DNA from: Smithellaceae bacterium
Lineage (GTDB): Bacteria; Desulfobacterota; Syntrophia; Syntrophales; Smithellaceae
Assembly (NCBI GenBank): GCA_028693285.1
Contig: JAQUVQ010000029.1
Location: 1-35,714, forward strand
DNA length: 35,714 nt
Reading direction: 5' to 3'
This document shows, in pieces, positions 8,399 to 19,009 of this stretch (the stretch's first letter is position 1; the number at the start of each line of letters is the position of its first letter). A program made the position numbers and the translations under genes. The notes under the pieces were generated by a model that saw nothing but the letters and a program-made list of their open reading frames with translations, was not told the origin of the DNA and searched no databases.

Positions 8399-8674
8399 CT
8401 ATAGAAGCTGCGGAAGGAAGGTTGCGATTTTCGGAAAGACCATCAACAAGACCGCCAGCGCAATCATCGCGTAGAGCATATTCAAAGAACCCTTGAAGAC
8501 AATATGAAGCGGCACGTCGCGGGCCGCGCCTGCCACCACGCCGGTGGCCAGCGCCGGGTCGTACTTGTATTTTTTCATCTCGGTAAGCGCCATGGCAAAT
8601 CCCACGGGCATCCGCCAAAACATCAAAATAATCAGTACGGCAAAGCCGATCAAACCGGTCGTGGTGGGAGTCAT
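8399..8674 (-). pseudogene. Collapsed TRAP transporter large permease (DctM) remnant, in frame
   Basis: 91 aa against roughly 430 for an intact DctM. Three non-contiguous parts of DctM are joined in one open frame. Residues 1-30 match the DctM N-terminal helix (GLIGFAVLIILMFWRMPVGFAMAL). Residues 31-50 match a mid-protein segment (EMKKYKYDPALATGVVAGAA). Residues 51-91 match the last helix and C-terminus (DVPLHIVFKGSL ... FPKIATFLPQLL). Two large deletions therefore occurred without a frameshift. AAGGA precedes the ATG, so it may still be translated. No DctP or DctQ partner is nearby. Loss of the central helices makes transport very unlikely. Confidence 0.7.
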
Positions 8675-8680
8675 GCGTCC

Positions 8681-8866
8681 TTATTTCTTCTGGTGATTGG
8701 TCTTGCCCTTGGAATTCGGTGACGGCAGTTCAGGATCAACCATTTTATTTTCAGAATCATTTGTCCCATGATCCGACTTGTTTCCGGGGCGAACCACGAT
8801 GAAAGCAACAGCAATAACAATTGCTATGGCAAGAAATATTAATAACTCATAACCGAGACTAGTCAT
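8681..8866 (-). CDS. Small single-TM membrane protein (61 aa)
   Basis: Start chosen at the ATG at 8866 because a perfect GGAGG lies 8 bases upstream; the longer upstream frame is not protein-like. One hydrophobic segment (LLIFLAIAIVIAVAFIVV) is followed by a polar, charged tail (RPGNKSDHGTND ... KGKTNHQKK). It ends six bases before the DctM remnant, in the same direction, suggesting a shared transcript. Function unknown. Confidence 0.55.
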   Translation of the reverse strand: MTSLGYELLIFLAIAIVIAVAFIVVRPGNKSDHGTNDSENKMVDPELPSPNSKGKTNHQKK

Positions 8867-9045
8867 GGTTTTTATCCTCCTTAATGCTTGAATGATGTGA
8901 TTGTTCCAATGCATTTCATGACGATTTCTTCTTTTGATTGATGTCTTCAGTCCGTTGAAAAGACAATGCTTGCCAGCAACGTGAGGCAGGTTTTGATCCG
9001 CCATTCATGTTGAATGAGAACAAAAGACAAATCTGAAGGGCAATG

Positions 9046-9381
9046 TCAGGAAACGATTCTTGCGGGAGGTGCTCGCGTGGATTTTCTCGAAAGGAAAACA
9101 TCTTTTGGACTTGGATATTGTACGCTAAGGTGTGTGTAGTCAGAAAGTCGGGCGTTGTGGAAGATGCCGTAATGCTTAAAAACAATTCCCGGAAAATGGG
9201 GTTTCATCCGGCAGTTGTTTTCAGCGTTGCCGTCGGCGGAATAACTGCCATTTTGTATGACGACGACTTTTTCCGGGCCGTAACCGAAGTTGCAAACGCC
9301 ATGGGTGACGGCTGAAGACAATAAAACAGCCAGGAAGAGAGAAAAGGCTTTAGTGTTCTTGATCGACCTGAATATTTTCAT
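9046..9381 (-). CDS. Possible small secreted protein (111 aa), perhaps decayed
   Basis: From the ATG at 9381, preceded by GGTGGAGTGG, the first 28 residues form a plausible Sec signal peptide (KNTKAFSLFLAVLLSSAVTHG). A short mature part follows (NFGYGPEKVVVIQNGSYSADG). The rest, from about residue 65, has no protein character, which may mean a frameshift or a non-gene. No family recognised. Confidence 0.3.
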   Translation of the reverse strand: MKIFRSIKNTKAFSLFLAVLLSSAVTHGVCNFGYGPEKVVVIQNGSYSADGNAENNCRMKPHFPGIVFKHYGIFHNARLSDYTHLSVQYPSPKDVFLSRKSTRAPPARIVS

Positions 9382-9602
9382 TCCACTCCACCAATGATGC
9401 AAAATGTCTTTATATGGTTTCCTTAACGAAAGCAAGCCCAACCTCAGAGCCATTGAACGGGAATTTTGACTCGTCATTGACAAGTTTTGCTTTGTGTTAT
9501 TTAATGCTTCCATGCATGTGCAAAGCGTGACACTTCATTTTTATAAAACTTTTTTAGAAAAGCGGTAAAAGGTTTTGTCCATCCGGAAGAAAGGGGCAAC
9601 AC

Positions 9603-11002
9603 ATGCGGCCGATTCGTGAGATTCTGGAAGCGCAAAGCGTCGTCGTAATCGGAGCGTCGCGGGATCAGGAAAAACCCGGCGCGCAGCTTCTGAAGGTATT
9701 GATGGAAGTGGGATTTGCGGGCCGCGTGGCCGGCGTCAACCCGCAGGGGGGAGAGGTGTTCGGCCTTCCATTATATTCAAGCGTGCGGGACGTGCCGTTT
9801 GACATCGATCTGGCGGTTTTGCTCATTCCGCCCCGTTTTGTTCCGGACGCTTTGCGCGACTGCGCCGCCAGGGGCGTCAAGGGGGCGGTGATCTCCGCCG
9901 AAGGTTTCGCGGAAACGGGAACGGAAGGCGCCGCCTATCAGGAGGATGTCCGCGCCATTCTGAAATCCTCCGGCATGAGAGGCTTCGGCCCCAACACCCT
10001 GGGACTGGTCAACACCAAAACCAAACTGACCACTTCTTATTTCGCCAATTCCCGAATGCTTGCGCCCGGCAGCATCGGTTTTGCCGCGCAGTCCGGCATT
10101 TTTGTGGGCGCGCTGTTGCGCTACCTGAGTTCGCTCGACGGCCTTCATCTGTCCAAAGGCATCGGCCTGGGAAACAAGGTGGACGTCAACGAATCCGATG
10201 CCCTCTCCTTCATGGCCGACGATGAACAGACGAAAATCATCGGTCTGTATCTGGAAGACGTGAAGGACGGGAACCGGTTTGCGAAAACGCTGAAGAAGGC
10301 GGCGGCCAAAAAGCCGGTGCTGATTATCAAAAGCGGCCGCACGCGGGCCGGCGCGCAAGCGTCCGCGTCGCACACCGCGAGCATGGCGGTGGAAGACGCA
10401 GTATTTGACGGAATCGTGCGGCAGGCGGGCGCGATCCGCCTTCACGCCATTGACGAGTTTGTCCGGACGCTGAAAGGTTTTTTGAACATGCCGCTTCCCT
10501 TAGGCGACCGCCTGGCGTATGTCTCTTACAGCGGCGCGCAGGCGATCATGAGCGTCGACACGACGATGGAACAGGGATTGCAGACAGCGAAGCTCGCGGA
10601 TGCCACACTGGCCAGGATCGGCCGGGTGATCGCAACCTCCTCCAAGACAAAAAATCCCGTTGACATCTTTCCCGACTGGCTGACCCACGGTTACGAGAAA
10701 ACCATCACGGAAGTGGTGAAAGCCCTTCTGGATGACCGGGGCGTTGATGGAATTGTTTTTATTTCCTTTGCCGAAACGAATCCCGACGTCTATCAGTCCC
10801 TGATCGATGTCGTTCAATCGGACCGCCGCAAGCCCGTCTTTGTGTCGCTTCTGGGAGACAGCCGGGATAAAGCGGCGTGCGAGCATCTGTTAGAAGCAGG
10901 CGGCCTTCCCTGCTGTGATTTTCCGGAGCAGGCCGTCCGTGTCTTCGCCCGCATGCGCCAATACGCCGGAAAAACGGGTAACCCCAATTCCCGCGGGTCT
11001 TC

Positions 11003-11006
<4 letters not shown>
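9603..11006 (+). CDS. NDP-forming acyl-CoA synthetase, alpha-type (CoA-binding) subunit
   Basis: 467 aa. Residues 1-130 form a CoA-binding Rossmann domain (VVVIGASRDQEKPG, GRVAGVNPQGGEV). About 140-300 is the first ligase-CoA domain, with GFGPNTLGLVN, AQSGIF, and SHTASMAVEDAVFDG, where H257 is the position of the phospho-histidine known in archaeal ADP-forming acetyl-CoA synthetase alpha subunits. About 310-455 is the second ligase domain. The family interconverts acyl-CoA plus NDP/Pi and acid plus NTP, often conserving energy in anaerobes. The ATP-grasp beta part is absent here and not in the window, so it must pair with a separate subunit or act alone. AAAGG lies upstream of the ATG. Its 3' end overlaps the convergent transporter gene by four bases. 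Confidence 0.85.
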
Positions 11007-12781
<1,775 letters not shown>

Positions 12782-12896
12782 AGGGATTGCCTGCCAGCCT
12801 CACGGGAATGAATTTATTTTACATCTGCTGCAGCACTTTGAGATGTTAGCATGGTTTAAAAGGGGCGGCAACAGGAAAGCTTTATAGAACAATAGC

Positions 12897-13070
12897 ATGA
12901 CACAAACCCATGTTCCCTATACCGCACTGCCGTCGGCTCACCGTCAATGGATCAAGGCTCTGGATGTTTTATCCGAAACGCAAAACGATGACGGATCCTG
13001 GGGGAGACAAGACGGGGAATGGAATACCTTTCTTGCTGTCCGCGCGCTGAAAAACATGGTCTGCCTGTGA
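12897..13070 (+). pseudogene. Short prenyltransferase/terpene-cyclase repeat fragment (57 aa)
   Basis: Frame starting MTQTHVPYTALPSAHRQWIK. The stretch ALDVLSETQNDDGSWG, then EWNTFLAVRAL, is a single alpha/alpha-toroid repeat of the prenyltransferase / squalene-hopene cyclase type (Q-N-x-D-G-S-W-G). Intact members are hundreds of residues long, so this is a truncated relic or a very small ORF. No Shine-Dalgarno at normal spacing; an in-frame stop lies 12 bases upstream. Confidence 0.45.
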
Positions 13071-13077
13071 TGCGGCG

Positions 13078-13116
13078 AAAAAAGGGGCGCGGGGAAGATT
13101 CCCCTGCGCCCCTTTT
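13078..13116 (-). terminator. Intrinsic terminator of acyl-CoA ligase 1
   Basis: Stem GGGGCGC / GCGCCCC extended by A/T pairs, with an inner GGGG/CCCC pairing. Read on the minus strand it is followed by a run of six T. It lies about 36 bases past the ligase stop; on the plus strand it also gives a T4 tail. Confidence 0.8.
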
Positions 13117-13152
13117 CGGATTTGGTCAGGATCGAACGATTTTGCCGATCGA

Positions 13153-14988
13153 TCAGGCGCTGTAAAGCGCGATCAGCCGATCACCGTATGTTTTCATGAT
13201 GTTGCGCCGGATAAGCTTCATCGTCTGGGTCATCATGCCGTTATCGACCGTGAAATCCTCGGTGATATAAAGGAACTTCTCGGGAATCTCGTACCCGCCG
13301 AACGTTTTGCGAAGATGATCTTTGATTTCCTTGGAGATGAAATCCGTGCATTCCTTGTTGGCGATGGTTTCCTCGCGGGAGCCCTGCGCCCATGCGGACG
13401 TTTTGGGATCGGTCTTCAGCGCCTCAAAGTCCGGAACGACCAGCGCGACGTTGTATAAGCGCCCGTCCCCGTAAACGATGGCATTGGAGACATACCGCAG
13501 GAGCTTCATTTCGTTTTCAATGGATTCGGGATGCACGTATTTGCCGTTTTCCAGTTTGTATTCGTCCTTGAACCGGCCGGTGATGTGCAGATAGCCGTCT
13601 TCATCGAGCCAGCCGCGGTCTCCGGTTCGAACACCGGGGAAGCCCTTCCAGGTATCCGGCATCATGGCTTCCCTGGTGATGGCCGGTTTGTTGTGATAGC
13701 CCTGCATGACCTGCGCGCCGTACACCACGATTTCGCCGTCCGGGCTGTCTTCCCCCACGCGTGATTTGTCGATGACCACATTGGTATCCTTGAAAGGCTT
13801 GCCGACCGTTCCGTACTTGTTGCCCCGTTTGGGCGAATTGTTGGAAATGACCGGCGTGGTTTCCGAAAGTCCGTAGCCGTCGTAGGTGGGCACGCCGACA
13901 TCGGCGAAGAACAGGGCGATTTCCGGCTTCATCATGGCGCCGCCGGTAACGACGTGCTTCAGCCGTCCTCCAAAGATGTTCCGAATCGTGGAAAAGGCCA
14001 CCGCGTCATAGAATTTGAATTCTTCCGTTTTTTCTTTCAGATCCCGGTTTTTGACCGCTTCGGCTACCGCCGCGTCAAAAACTTTCTTTTTTGCCGGATC
14101 AGCGGCGACACCCTGCTGAATTTTATCGTAAATAATATTGAAGACGCGCGGCACGGCGGACATGTGAGTGGGTTTGACTTCGCTGAAATTGACGAGGAGC
14201 TTATCGGCGGATTCGGCAAAGGCAAGAGCCCAGCCGCCCGTGATGTAAGTATGCAAATCCGCGGTCAGGCCGAAACTGTGAGCCCAGGGGAGAATGCACA
14301 AACCCACTTCCTCCGGGTCTCCCTCATCGAAAGTAACATGGCACTCGCGGGCGTTGTGCGTCATGTTGCCGTGGTGCAGCAGTACGCCTTTCGGGTCGCC
14401 GGTGGTGCCAGAGGTATAGATGATAAAGGCTGTCTCCGACCAGTGCGGTTTGTAGGAGGGGGCGGGGTTTTCCTTGCCCATCTTCTCCAGCGCCGCCAGA
14501 GATTTTTCCCCTTCGCCGAATATAATAAAGACATCCTTTAAGGTCGGAATATCCTTCTTGAAGCTCATGACGACGTCGTAAACTTTCTGGTTGCTGACAA
14601 AAAGGTATTTAATCGTGGCGTCCGAAATGATGTACTGCCAGACCTTCTGCAGCTCTTTTTCGTACATGGGCACAAAAATGCCGCCCAGACCGTGGGTGGC
14701 ATTGGCGCATACAAACCATTCCGTGCAATTGCTGACGATGACGCCGACTTTTTCACCTTTGCTCAATCCCAGCTTATGAAGAGCGCCGCGCAGGTTGTTC
14801 ACCCGTTCAGCGACGTCGCTGTAGTTCACCCATTCGTATTGATTGGTGGTCTTGTTCTTGGTGCCGAACAGTTTGTGGTTGGCGTAGCGGACCGCGCTTC
14901 CTTCAAAAAGATCGACCAGATTGTTCGGTTTGATGTAATACGCGTCCAGATTCGAAGACGCACCCTTTCCTGCTGTCGCTTCTACCAT
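13153..14988 (-). CDS. AMP-forming acyl-CoA synthetase (long-chain/aryl acid-CoA ligase), copy 1
   Basis: 611 aa ANL-superfamily enzyme that activates a carboxylic acid with ATP to acyl-AMP and then acyl-CoA. The P-loop motif YTSGTTGDPKG lies at 191-201, the A5 motif is YDGYGLSETTP, the hinge region is RTGDRGWLDEDGYLHITGRFKDEYKLENGK, and the catalytic-lysine region is TQTMKLIRR. The length and the GRFKDEYKLENGKY stretch resemble the long-chain FadD15 type, but chain length cannot be fixed. It aligns over almost its full length with the ligase at 27162-28967. AGGTAC-type bases precede the ATG; a promoter is visible at 15069-15099 and a terminator at 13078-13116, so it appears monocistronic. 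Confidence 0.9.
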   Translation of the reverse strand: MVEATAGKGASSNLDAYYIKPNNLVDLFEGSAVRYANHKLFGTKNKTTNQYEWVNYSDVAERVNNLRGALHKLGLSKGEKVGVIVSNCTEWFVCANATHGLGGIFVPMYEKELQKVWQYIISDATIKYLFVSNQKVYDVVMSFKKDIPTLKDVFIIFGEGEKSLAALEKMGKENPAPSYKPHWSETAFIIYTSGTTGDPKGVLLHHGNMTHNARECHVTFDEGDPEEVGLCILPWAHSFGLTADLHTYITGGWALAFAESADKLLVNFSEVKPTHMSAVPRVFNIIYDKIQQGVAADPAKKKVFDAAVAEAVKNRDLKEKTEEFKFYDAVAFSTIRNIFGGRLKHVVTGGAMMKPEIALFFADVGVPTYDGYGLSETTPVISNNSPKRGNKYGTVGKPFKDTNVVIDKSRVGEDSPDGEIVVYGAQVMQGYHNKPAITREAMMPDTWKGFPGVRTGDRGWLDEDGYLHITGRFKDEYKLENGKYVHPESIENEMKLLRYVSNAIVYGDGRLYNVALVVPDFEALKTDPKTSAWAQGSREETIANKECTDFISKEIKDHLRKTFGGYEIPEKFLYITEDFTVDNGMMTQTMKLIRRNIMKTYGDRLIALYSA

Positions 14989-15068
14989 TGCTGTACCTCC
15001 TTGTTTTTCTTGATGAACCGATATTTTTCGGCAAGTCCTGGCAGGCCTGACCGTTTACATTTCCGCTG

Positions 15069-15099
15069 TTTATAGTCACAACAACCCGCACGGTGTCAA
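15069..15099 (-). promoter_or_regulatory. Candidate sigma-70 promoter of acyl-CoA ligase 1
   Basis: On the minus strand: TTGACA (15099-15094), 19-base spacer, TATAAA (15074-15069), about 80 bases before the ligase ATG. It lacks the TACAAC-N4-GTTGTA operator present at the other acyl-CoA gene promoters. Confidence 0.5.
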
Positions 15100-15109
15100 G
15101 TTTAATATA

Positions 15110-16194
15110 GGGGACACCCTTAAGTATTTAAGTATCTAGGAGTTGATATCCCCGTTCTTTGGCAATCTTTTCTCCACGATCAACAGAGTAGCTAACCGCC
15201 GGAAGACTGATATTCAGCCGACGGGCGATCTCGGCATAAGAAATCCCGGCCTCTCGCGACGCCCAGTAACAAAAAACACTCCTTGCCTCGACTTTTGTTT
15301 TTTGCCGGCTTCTGGCAAAAATATCTTCCAGGGCAACATGACAGACCTCTGCCGCCCGTCTGGCCGTTTTATCGAGATCGTAACCTAAATGTCTTATGAT
15401 ATGAAAACGTTCTAATTTTTCGTTTGCATCAGCAAGCAGCGCATTTACAAAATCACCATCGCCAAGAATCCGCTCATCGCTCTTGATGTGCGCATCTCGC
15501 AACTCTCTTTTGTTGATCGGCGACCACCCCCCAAGGCTGCGAATAAGCCCTCCTCCGATCAAGTCGGTGCGACGCCCCTGCTCAATGCCAGCCGCGACAA
15601 ACTCATTGTAGCGTCTGATTGCGCTGGCACGATTTTTCCCAAAATAGCTCAGTACATAATCCTTTTCCTGCCAGTCTCGCTTTTTATGAACCATAAGAAC
15701 GCTATGGCCGCAATAGGGATAGTGATTCAATTCCTCTATGCTTTTCACCAATCCTGACCTGAGCGGATTCAGATGAATGTATCGCACCAGTTCAGTCAAA
15801 TAGGTGTCTTCCTGGCAGAGGATGGATTTATAGCGATTTTGAAAAAGCCGGCCGCTACGCTTATGACGGGCATTAAAATAGACTGCGTAGCCGGTCAGGA
15901 GTCTGCTCATGAGGGTGGCGATGGGGACGGTTCCCGACCGAAAAAGAAAATGGGCATGATTGGAAATCAGCGCCCAGGCAAAGCAGGAGGTTTGGGTTGC
16001 TGGCAGAAGTTTCTCCAATCGAGCCAGAAAATTTTCCCGGTCGTCGTTGTTTCGGAATATCTGTTTGCGCTCCATTCCCCTGATCATAACATGATGAAGG
16101 GCGCCCGGCGCGTCTATTCGTCCCGATCTTGGCATGAGTTGTCTTTTAGCAAAATCAGTCTGAGCCGTCAACTTAATTACTTAAGGGTGTCCCC
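15110..16194 (-). mobile_element. RAYT element with perfect 17-bp inverted termini
   Basis: GGGGACACCCTTAAGTA at 15110-15126 and its exact reverse complement at 16178-16194 enclose a single transposase gene. The match continues imperfectly inward (TTTAAGTA versus ATTAAGTT). The right terminus ends one base from the dxs stop codon, so the element sits immediately behind dxs without disrupting it. Confidence 0.75.
15128..16135 (-). CDS. REP-associated tyrosine transposase (RAYT, Y1_Tnp / IS200-like) with C-terminal HTH
   Basis: 335 aa from the ATG at 16135, which gives the typical N-terminus MPRSGRIDAPGALHHV; a TTG at 16171 would add 12 residues. The HUH nuclease motif is ISNHAHFLF (H60, H62) and the likely nucleophile is Y119 in RYIHLNPLRSGLV. 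The C-terminal part (about 240-335) has a DnaA-like/helix-turn-helix look (SYAEIARRLNISLPAVSYSV), an extension often seen in this subgroup. The enzyme cuts and joins single-stranded DNA at REP-type hairpins. The frame is complete and the catalytic residues are intact, so it may be functional. No strong Shine-Dalgarno. Confidence 0.9.
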   Translation of the reverse strand: MPRSGRIDAPGALHHVMIRGMERKQIFRNNDDRENFLARLEKLLPATQTSCFAWALISNHAHFLFRSGTVPIATLMSRLLTGYAVYFNARHKRSGRLFQNRYKSILCQEDTYLTELVRYIHLNPLRSGLVKSIEELNHYPYCGHSVLMVHKKRDWQEKDYVLSYFGKNRASAIRRYNEFVAAGIEQGRRTDLIGGGLIRSLGGWSPINKRELRDAHIKSDERILGDGDFVNALLADANEKLERFHIIRHLGYDLDKTARRAAEVCHVALEDIFARSRQKTKVEARSVFCYWASREAGISYAEIARRLNISLPAVSYSVDRGEKIAKERGYQLLDT

Positions 16195-16195
16195 C

Positions 16196-18091
16196 CTACC
16201 TCCCGTACTCCCGGGCCGCCTGAAGGATGCCTTCTTCATCAAGGCCAAGCGAAGAGCGCAATTCGGAGGGTTTGGCGTGTTCGACAAATTGATTGCGAAT
16301 GCCCAGTCTTTTGACGGTTGCCCCCGTCACGCCGTTTTCGGCCAGCAATTCCAGGACGGCGCTTCCGAATCCGCCGTCCAGAACGTTTTCTTCGACGGTC
16401 AGGATTTTCTTGATGGACGCGGCCGTGTTCAAAATCAGCTCCGCGTCGAGCGGCTTGATGAACCGGGCGTTGATGACTTTGGCGCCGATGCCTTCATCCG
16501 CCAGCTTTTGCGCCGCTTGCAGGGCCGGATGAACGGTGCAGCCGACGGCGATGATCGCCAGGTCAGAGCCTTCACGGAGCACTTCGCCTTTCCCCAGGGG
16601 CAGCGTCGTAATCCCGCCGTCGAGGGGAACGCCCACGCCTTTGCCCCGCGGGTAGCGGATGGAAACGGGCGAGCCGCAGCCGACGGCTGTTTTGAGCATG
16701 TGCCGCAGTTCATTTTCGTCTTTCGGGGCCATCATGACCAGGTGGGGGAGATTGCGCAGATAGGACAGATCAAAAAGCCCCTGGTGGGTTGCGCCGTCTT
16801 CCCCGACAATGCCCGCGCGGTCCACGGCAAAAACGACCGGCAGGTTTTGCAGGCAGACATCGTGCAGGATCTGATCGTAGGCGCGCTGCAGGAAGGTGGA
16901 GTAAATCGCCACGACGGGCAGCAGACCCTGGGCGGCCAGGCCCGCGGCAAAAGTCACGGCCAGTTGTTCGGCGATGCCCACGTCATAAAAGCGCTGCGGA
17001 AACATGGCCCGGAATTTTTCCAGCCCCGTGCCCTCGCACATGGCCGCCGTGATGGCGACGATTCGGGAATCATCCGCGGCCAATTGAGTAATCGTCCTGC
17101 CGAAAATTGCCGTGTAGGAAAGTGCGGGATTGGACGAAGGAAGGGTCTGTCCGGTTTCCACGTCAAAGGGCGCGATGCCGTGGTAGGTGAGAGAATTTTC
17201 TTCCGCGAATTTGTAGCCCCGGCCCTTTTGCGTAATGACGTGCACCAGCACGGGGCCTTCCAGATTCTTGACGTTTTCAAAGTTTTTGAGGAGGTAGTCC
17301 AGACGGTGCCCCTCCAGGGGGCCGACATACGTGAACCCCAGCTCCTCAAACAGGGCGCCGGGAACCACGAAGGTTTTTACCGATTCTTCGATCTGCTGCG
17401 AGAATTTTAAAATCTGCTCGCCGATGCCGGGAATGCTTTTGAAGAAACTCTTCAGCTCGCTTTTGAAGCGGGTGACCCGGTCGCCGGTCATGATTCTGTT
17501 CAAATAGGACGAGAGAGCGCCGACGTTGGGCGAGATGGACATTTCATTGTCGTTCAGCACAATGATCAGGTTTTTTTTACGGTCGCCCGACCAATTCAAT
17601 CCCTCGAACGCCATGCCGGTGGTGAGGGAGCCGTCGCCGATCACCGCGATGATTTTGTTGTGTTCGCCCTTCAGGCACTGGGCTTCGGCAAAGGCCGCCG
17701 CCGCCGCGATGGAGGTTCCGCTGTGCCCGACGTTGAACGTGTCGTAGGGGCTTTCCGACCGCTTCGGAAAGCCGCTGAGGCCGCCGCGTTGGCGCAGCGT
17801 GGCAAACTTTTCCTTGCGGCCGGTGACGATCTTGTGCGCGTAGGACTGATGGCCTACATCCCAGATCAGCCGGTCCTGCGGCGTATTGAAGACATAGTGC
17901 AGCGCAATCGTCAGTTCCACGACGCCCAGCGACGAGGCCAGGTGCCCGCCGGTGGTCGCGACCGTGGAGATGATCAGGTCGCGGATTTCCTCCGCCAGTT
18001 TTTGGAGCTCCATGACGGAAAGTCCGCGAAGATCGGCCGGGTCGTTGACTCGGGCCAGCACGCTGTAAGAGATGATTTCGGGAGTTTTCAT
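16196..18091 (-). CDS. dxs: 1-deoxy-D-xylulose-5-phosphate synthase
   Basis: 631 aa, the usual DXS length. It condenses pyruvate and glyceraldehyde-3-phosphate with thiamine diphosphate, the first step of the MEP isoprenoid pathway, in the cytoplasm. Motifs: DVGHQSYAHKIVTGR and GHSGTSIAAA in the N-terminal TPP domain, GDGSLTTGMAFEGLN (Mg/TPP-binding GDG...N), then DRAGIVGEDGATHQG in the middle domain and TVEENVLDGGFGSAV in the C-terminal transketolase domain. It is last in the xseA-xseB-ispA-dxs operon, 18 bases after ispA. The start site is uncertain because only AAAGG some 14 bases upstream resembles a Shine-Dalgarno. A RAYT element abuts the stop codon. Confidence 0.96.
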   Translation of the reverse strand: MKTPEIISYSVLARVNDPADLRGLSVMELQKLAEEIRDLIISTVATTGGHLASSLGVVELTIALHYVFNTPQDRLIWDVGHQSYAHKIVTGRKEKFATLRQRGGLSGFPKRSESPYDTFNVGHSGTSIAAAAAFAEAQCLKGEHNKIIAVIGDGSLTTGMAFEGLNWSGDRKKNLIIVLNDNEMSISPNVGALSSYLNRIMTGDRVTRFKSELKSFFKSIPGIGEQILKFSQQIEESVKTFVVPGALFEELGFTYVGPLEGHRLDYLLKNFENVKNLEGPVLVHVITQKGRGYKFAEENSLTYHGIAPFDVETGQTLPSSNPALSYTAIFGRTITQLAADDSRIVAITAAMCEGTGLEKFRAMFPQRFYDVGIAEQLAVTFAAGLAAQGLLPVVAIYSTFLQRAYDQILHDVCLQNLPVVFAVDRAGIVGEDGATHQGLFDLSYLRNLPHLVMMAPKDENELRHMLKTAVGCGSPVSIRYPRGKGVGVPLDGGITTLPLGKGEVLREGSDLAIIAVGCTVHPALQAAQKLADEGIGAKVINARFIKPLDAELILNTAASIKKILTVEENVLDGGFGSAVLELLAENGVTGATVKRLGIRNQFVEHAKPSELRSSLGLDEEGILQAAREYGR

Positions 18092-18109
18092 TGCGGGTAT
18101 GGTGAACCT

Positions 18110-19009
18110 TTACGATTTTCGTTCCATGATGAAGCGGGCAATCGCGCGCAGCGGCAGAGCGCGCGCATCAAAGGAGGCGATGCAGGCGGCGGCTGCTCCG
18201 ACCTCGTCGGCCAGCCTTGCTTTGGCTGCCTCAAGCCCCAGCAGTGATGCGTAGGTGATTTTTCCCCGGGCGGCGTCGCTGCCGGTCCTTTTTCCCATGA
18301 GGCGCTCGTCGCCTTCCACGTTGAGAATGTCGTCGGCAATCTGAAAAGCTACGCCGATGCGGTTTGCGTAGCCGGTCAGCGCCGAAAGCTTTCGTTCGTC
18401 TGCGCCCGCGATGAGCGCGCCGGTTTTGACCGCCGCCATGATCAGCGCGCCGGTTTTGCGCCTGTGCATGTCCGTCAGGGCCTCGATGTCCGGATCTTCT
18501 TTGTCTGTTCGAATATCCAGCGCCTGACCTCCCACCATGCCCGCTGCGCCCGCAGCCAGGGCGATTTCCTGAATGACGGCCAGCCGCCGCTCCGCCGCCA
18601 GACGGACTTTTTCCGCCCTCGACAGCAGCGCGAAAGCCTCCGTCAAAAGCGCGTCTCCCGCGAGGATCGCCGCCGCCTCGCCGAATACTTTGTGGCTGGT
18701 GGGCTTGCCGCGGCGGAAGTCATCATTGTCCATCGACGGCAGGTCGTCGTGGATCAGGGAATAGGTGTGGATCAGTTCCAGGGCGCAGGCGACCGGCATC
18801 ACCGGCGCAAGGTCCCCGCCGCACGCTTCCGCCGAGGCCATGCAGAGAATCGGCCGGATCCTTTTGCCCCCGGCGAAAACGCTGTAGCGCATGGCGGCAT
18901 GCAGTTCCCGGGGCTCCTGGTCCCCGGCCGGAAGATAGCGGTCGAGCGCCTCTTCCACAATATTGCGCCGGTCTTTCAGATAGGCCTCAAGAAAATCCTC
19001 ATGCTTCAT
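18110..19009 (-). CDS. ispA: Polyprenyl (farnesyl/geranylgeranyl) diphosphate synthase
   Basis: 299 aa. It chain-elongates DMAPP/GPP with IPP to make a short prenyl diphosphate. First Asp-rich motif DDLPSMD at 88-94, GGKRIRP near the N-terminus for IPP binding, MVGGQALDI, and second Asp-rich motif DDILNVEGD at 226-234. The last Asp of the usual DDxxD is Asn (N230), a conservative change. Product length is not determined. The start overlaps the end of xseB by 11 bases, implying translational coupling, and dxs follows after 18 bases, placing two isoprenoid steps together. Confidence 0.93.
   Translation of the reverse strand: MKHEDFLEAYLKDRRNIVEEALDRYLPAGDQEPRELHAAMRYSVFAGGKRIRPILCMASAEACGGDLAPVMPVACALELIHTYSLIHDDLPSMDNDDFRRGKPTSHKVFGEAAAILAGDALLTEAFALLSRAEKVRLAAERRLAVIQEIALAAGAAGMVGGQALDIRTDKEDPDIEALTDMHRRKTGALIMAAVKTGALIAGADERKLSALTGYANRIGVAFQIADDILNVEGDERLMGKRTGSDAARGKITYASLLGLEAAKARLADEVGAAAACIASFDARALPLRAIARFIMERKS

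Noticed and set aside
9043..9315. 90-codon plus-strand frame
   Set aside because: No ribosome site or domain. The opposite strand offers a signal peptide with a ribosome site, though that too is weak.
15773..17410. A 545-codon plus-strand frame across the RAYT and dxs
   Set aside because: It crosses two well-supported minus-strand genes, and its sequence is not protein-like.
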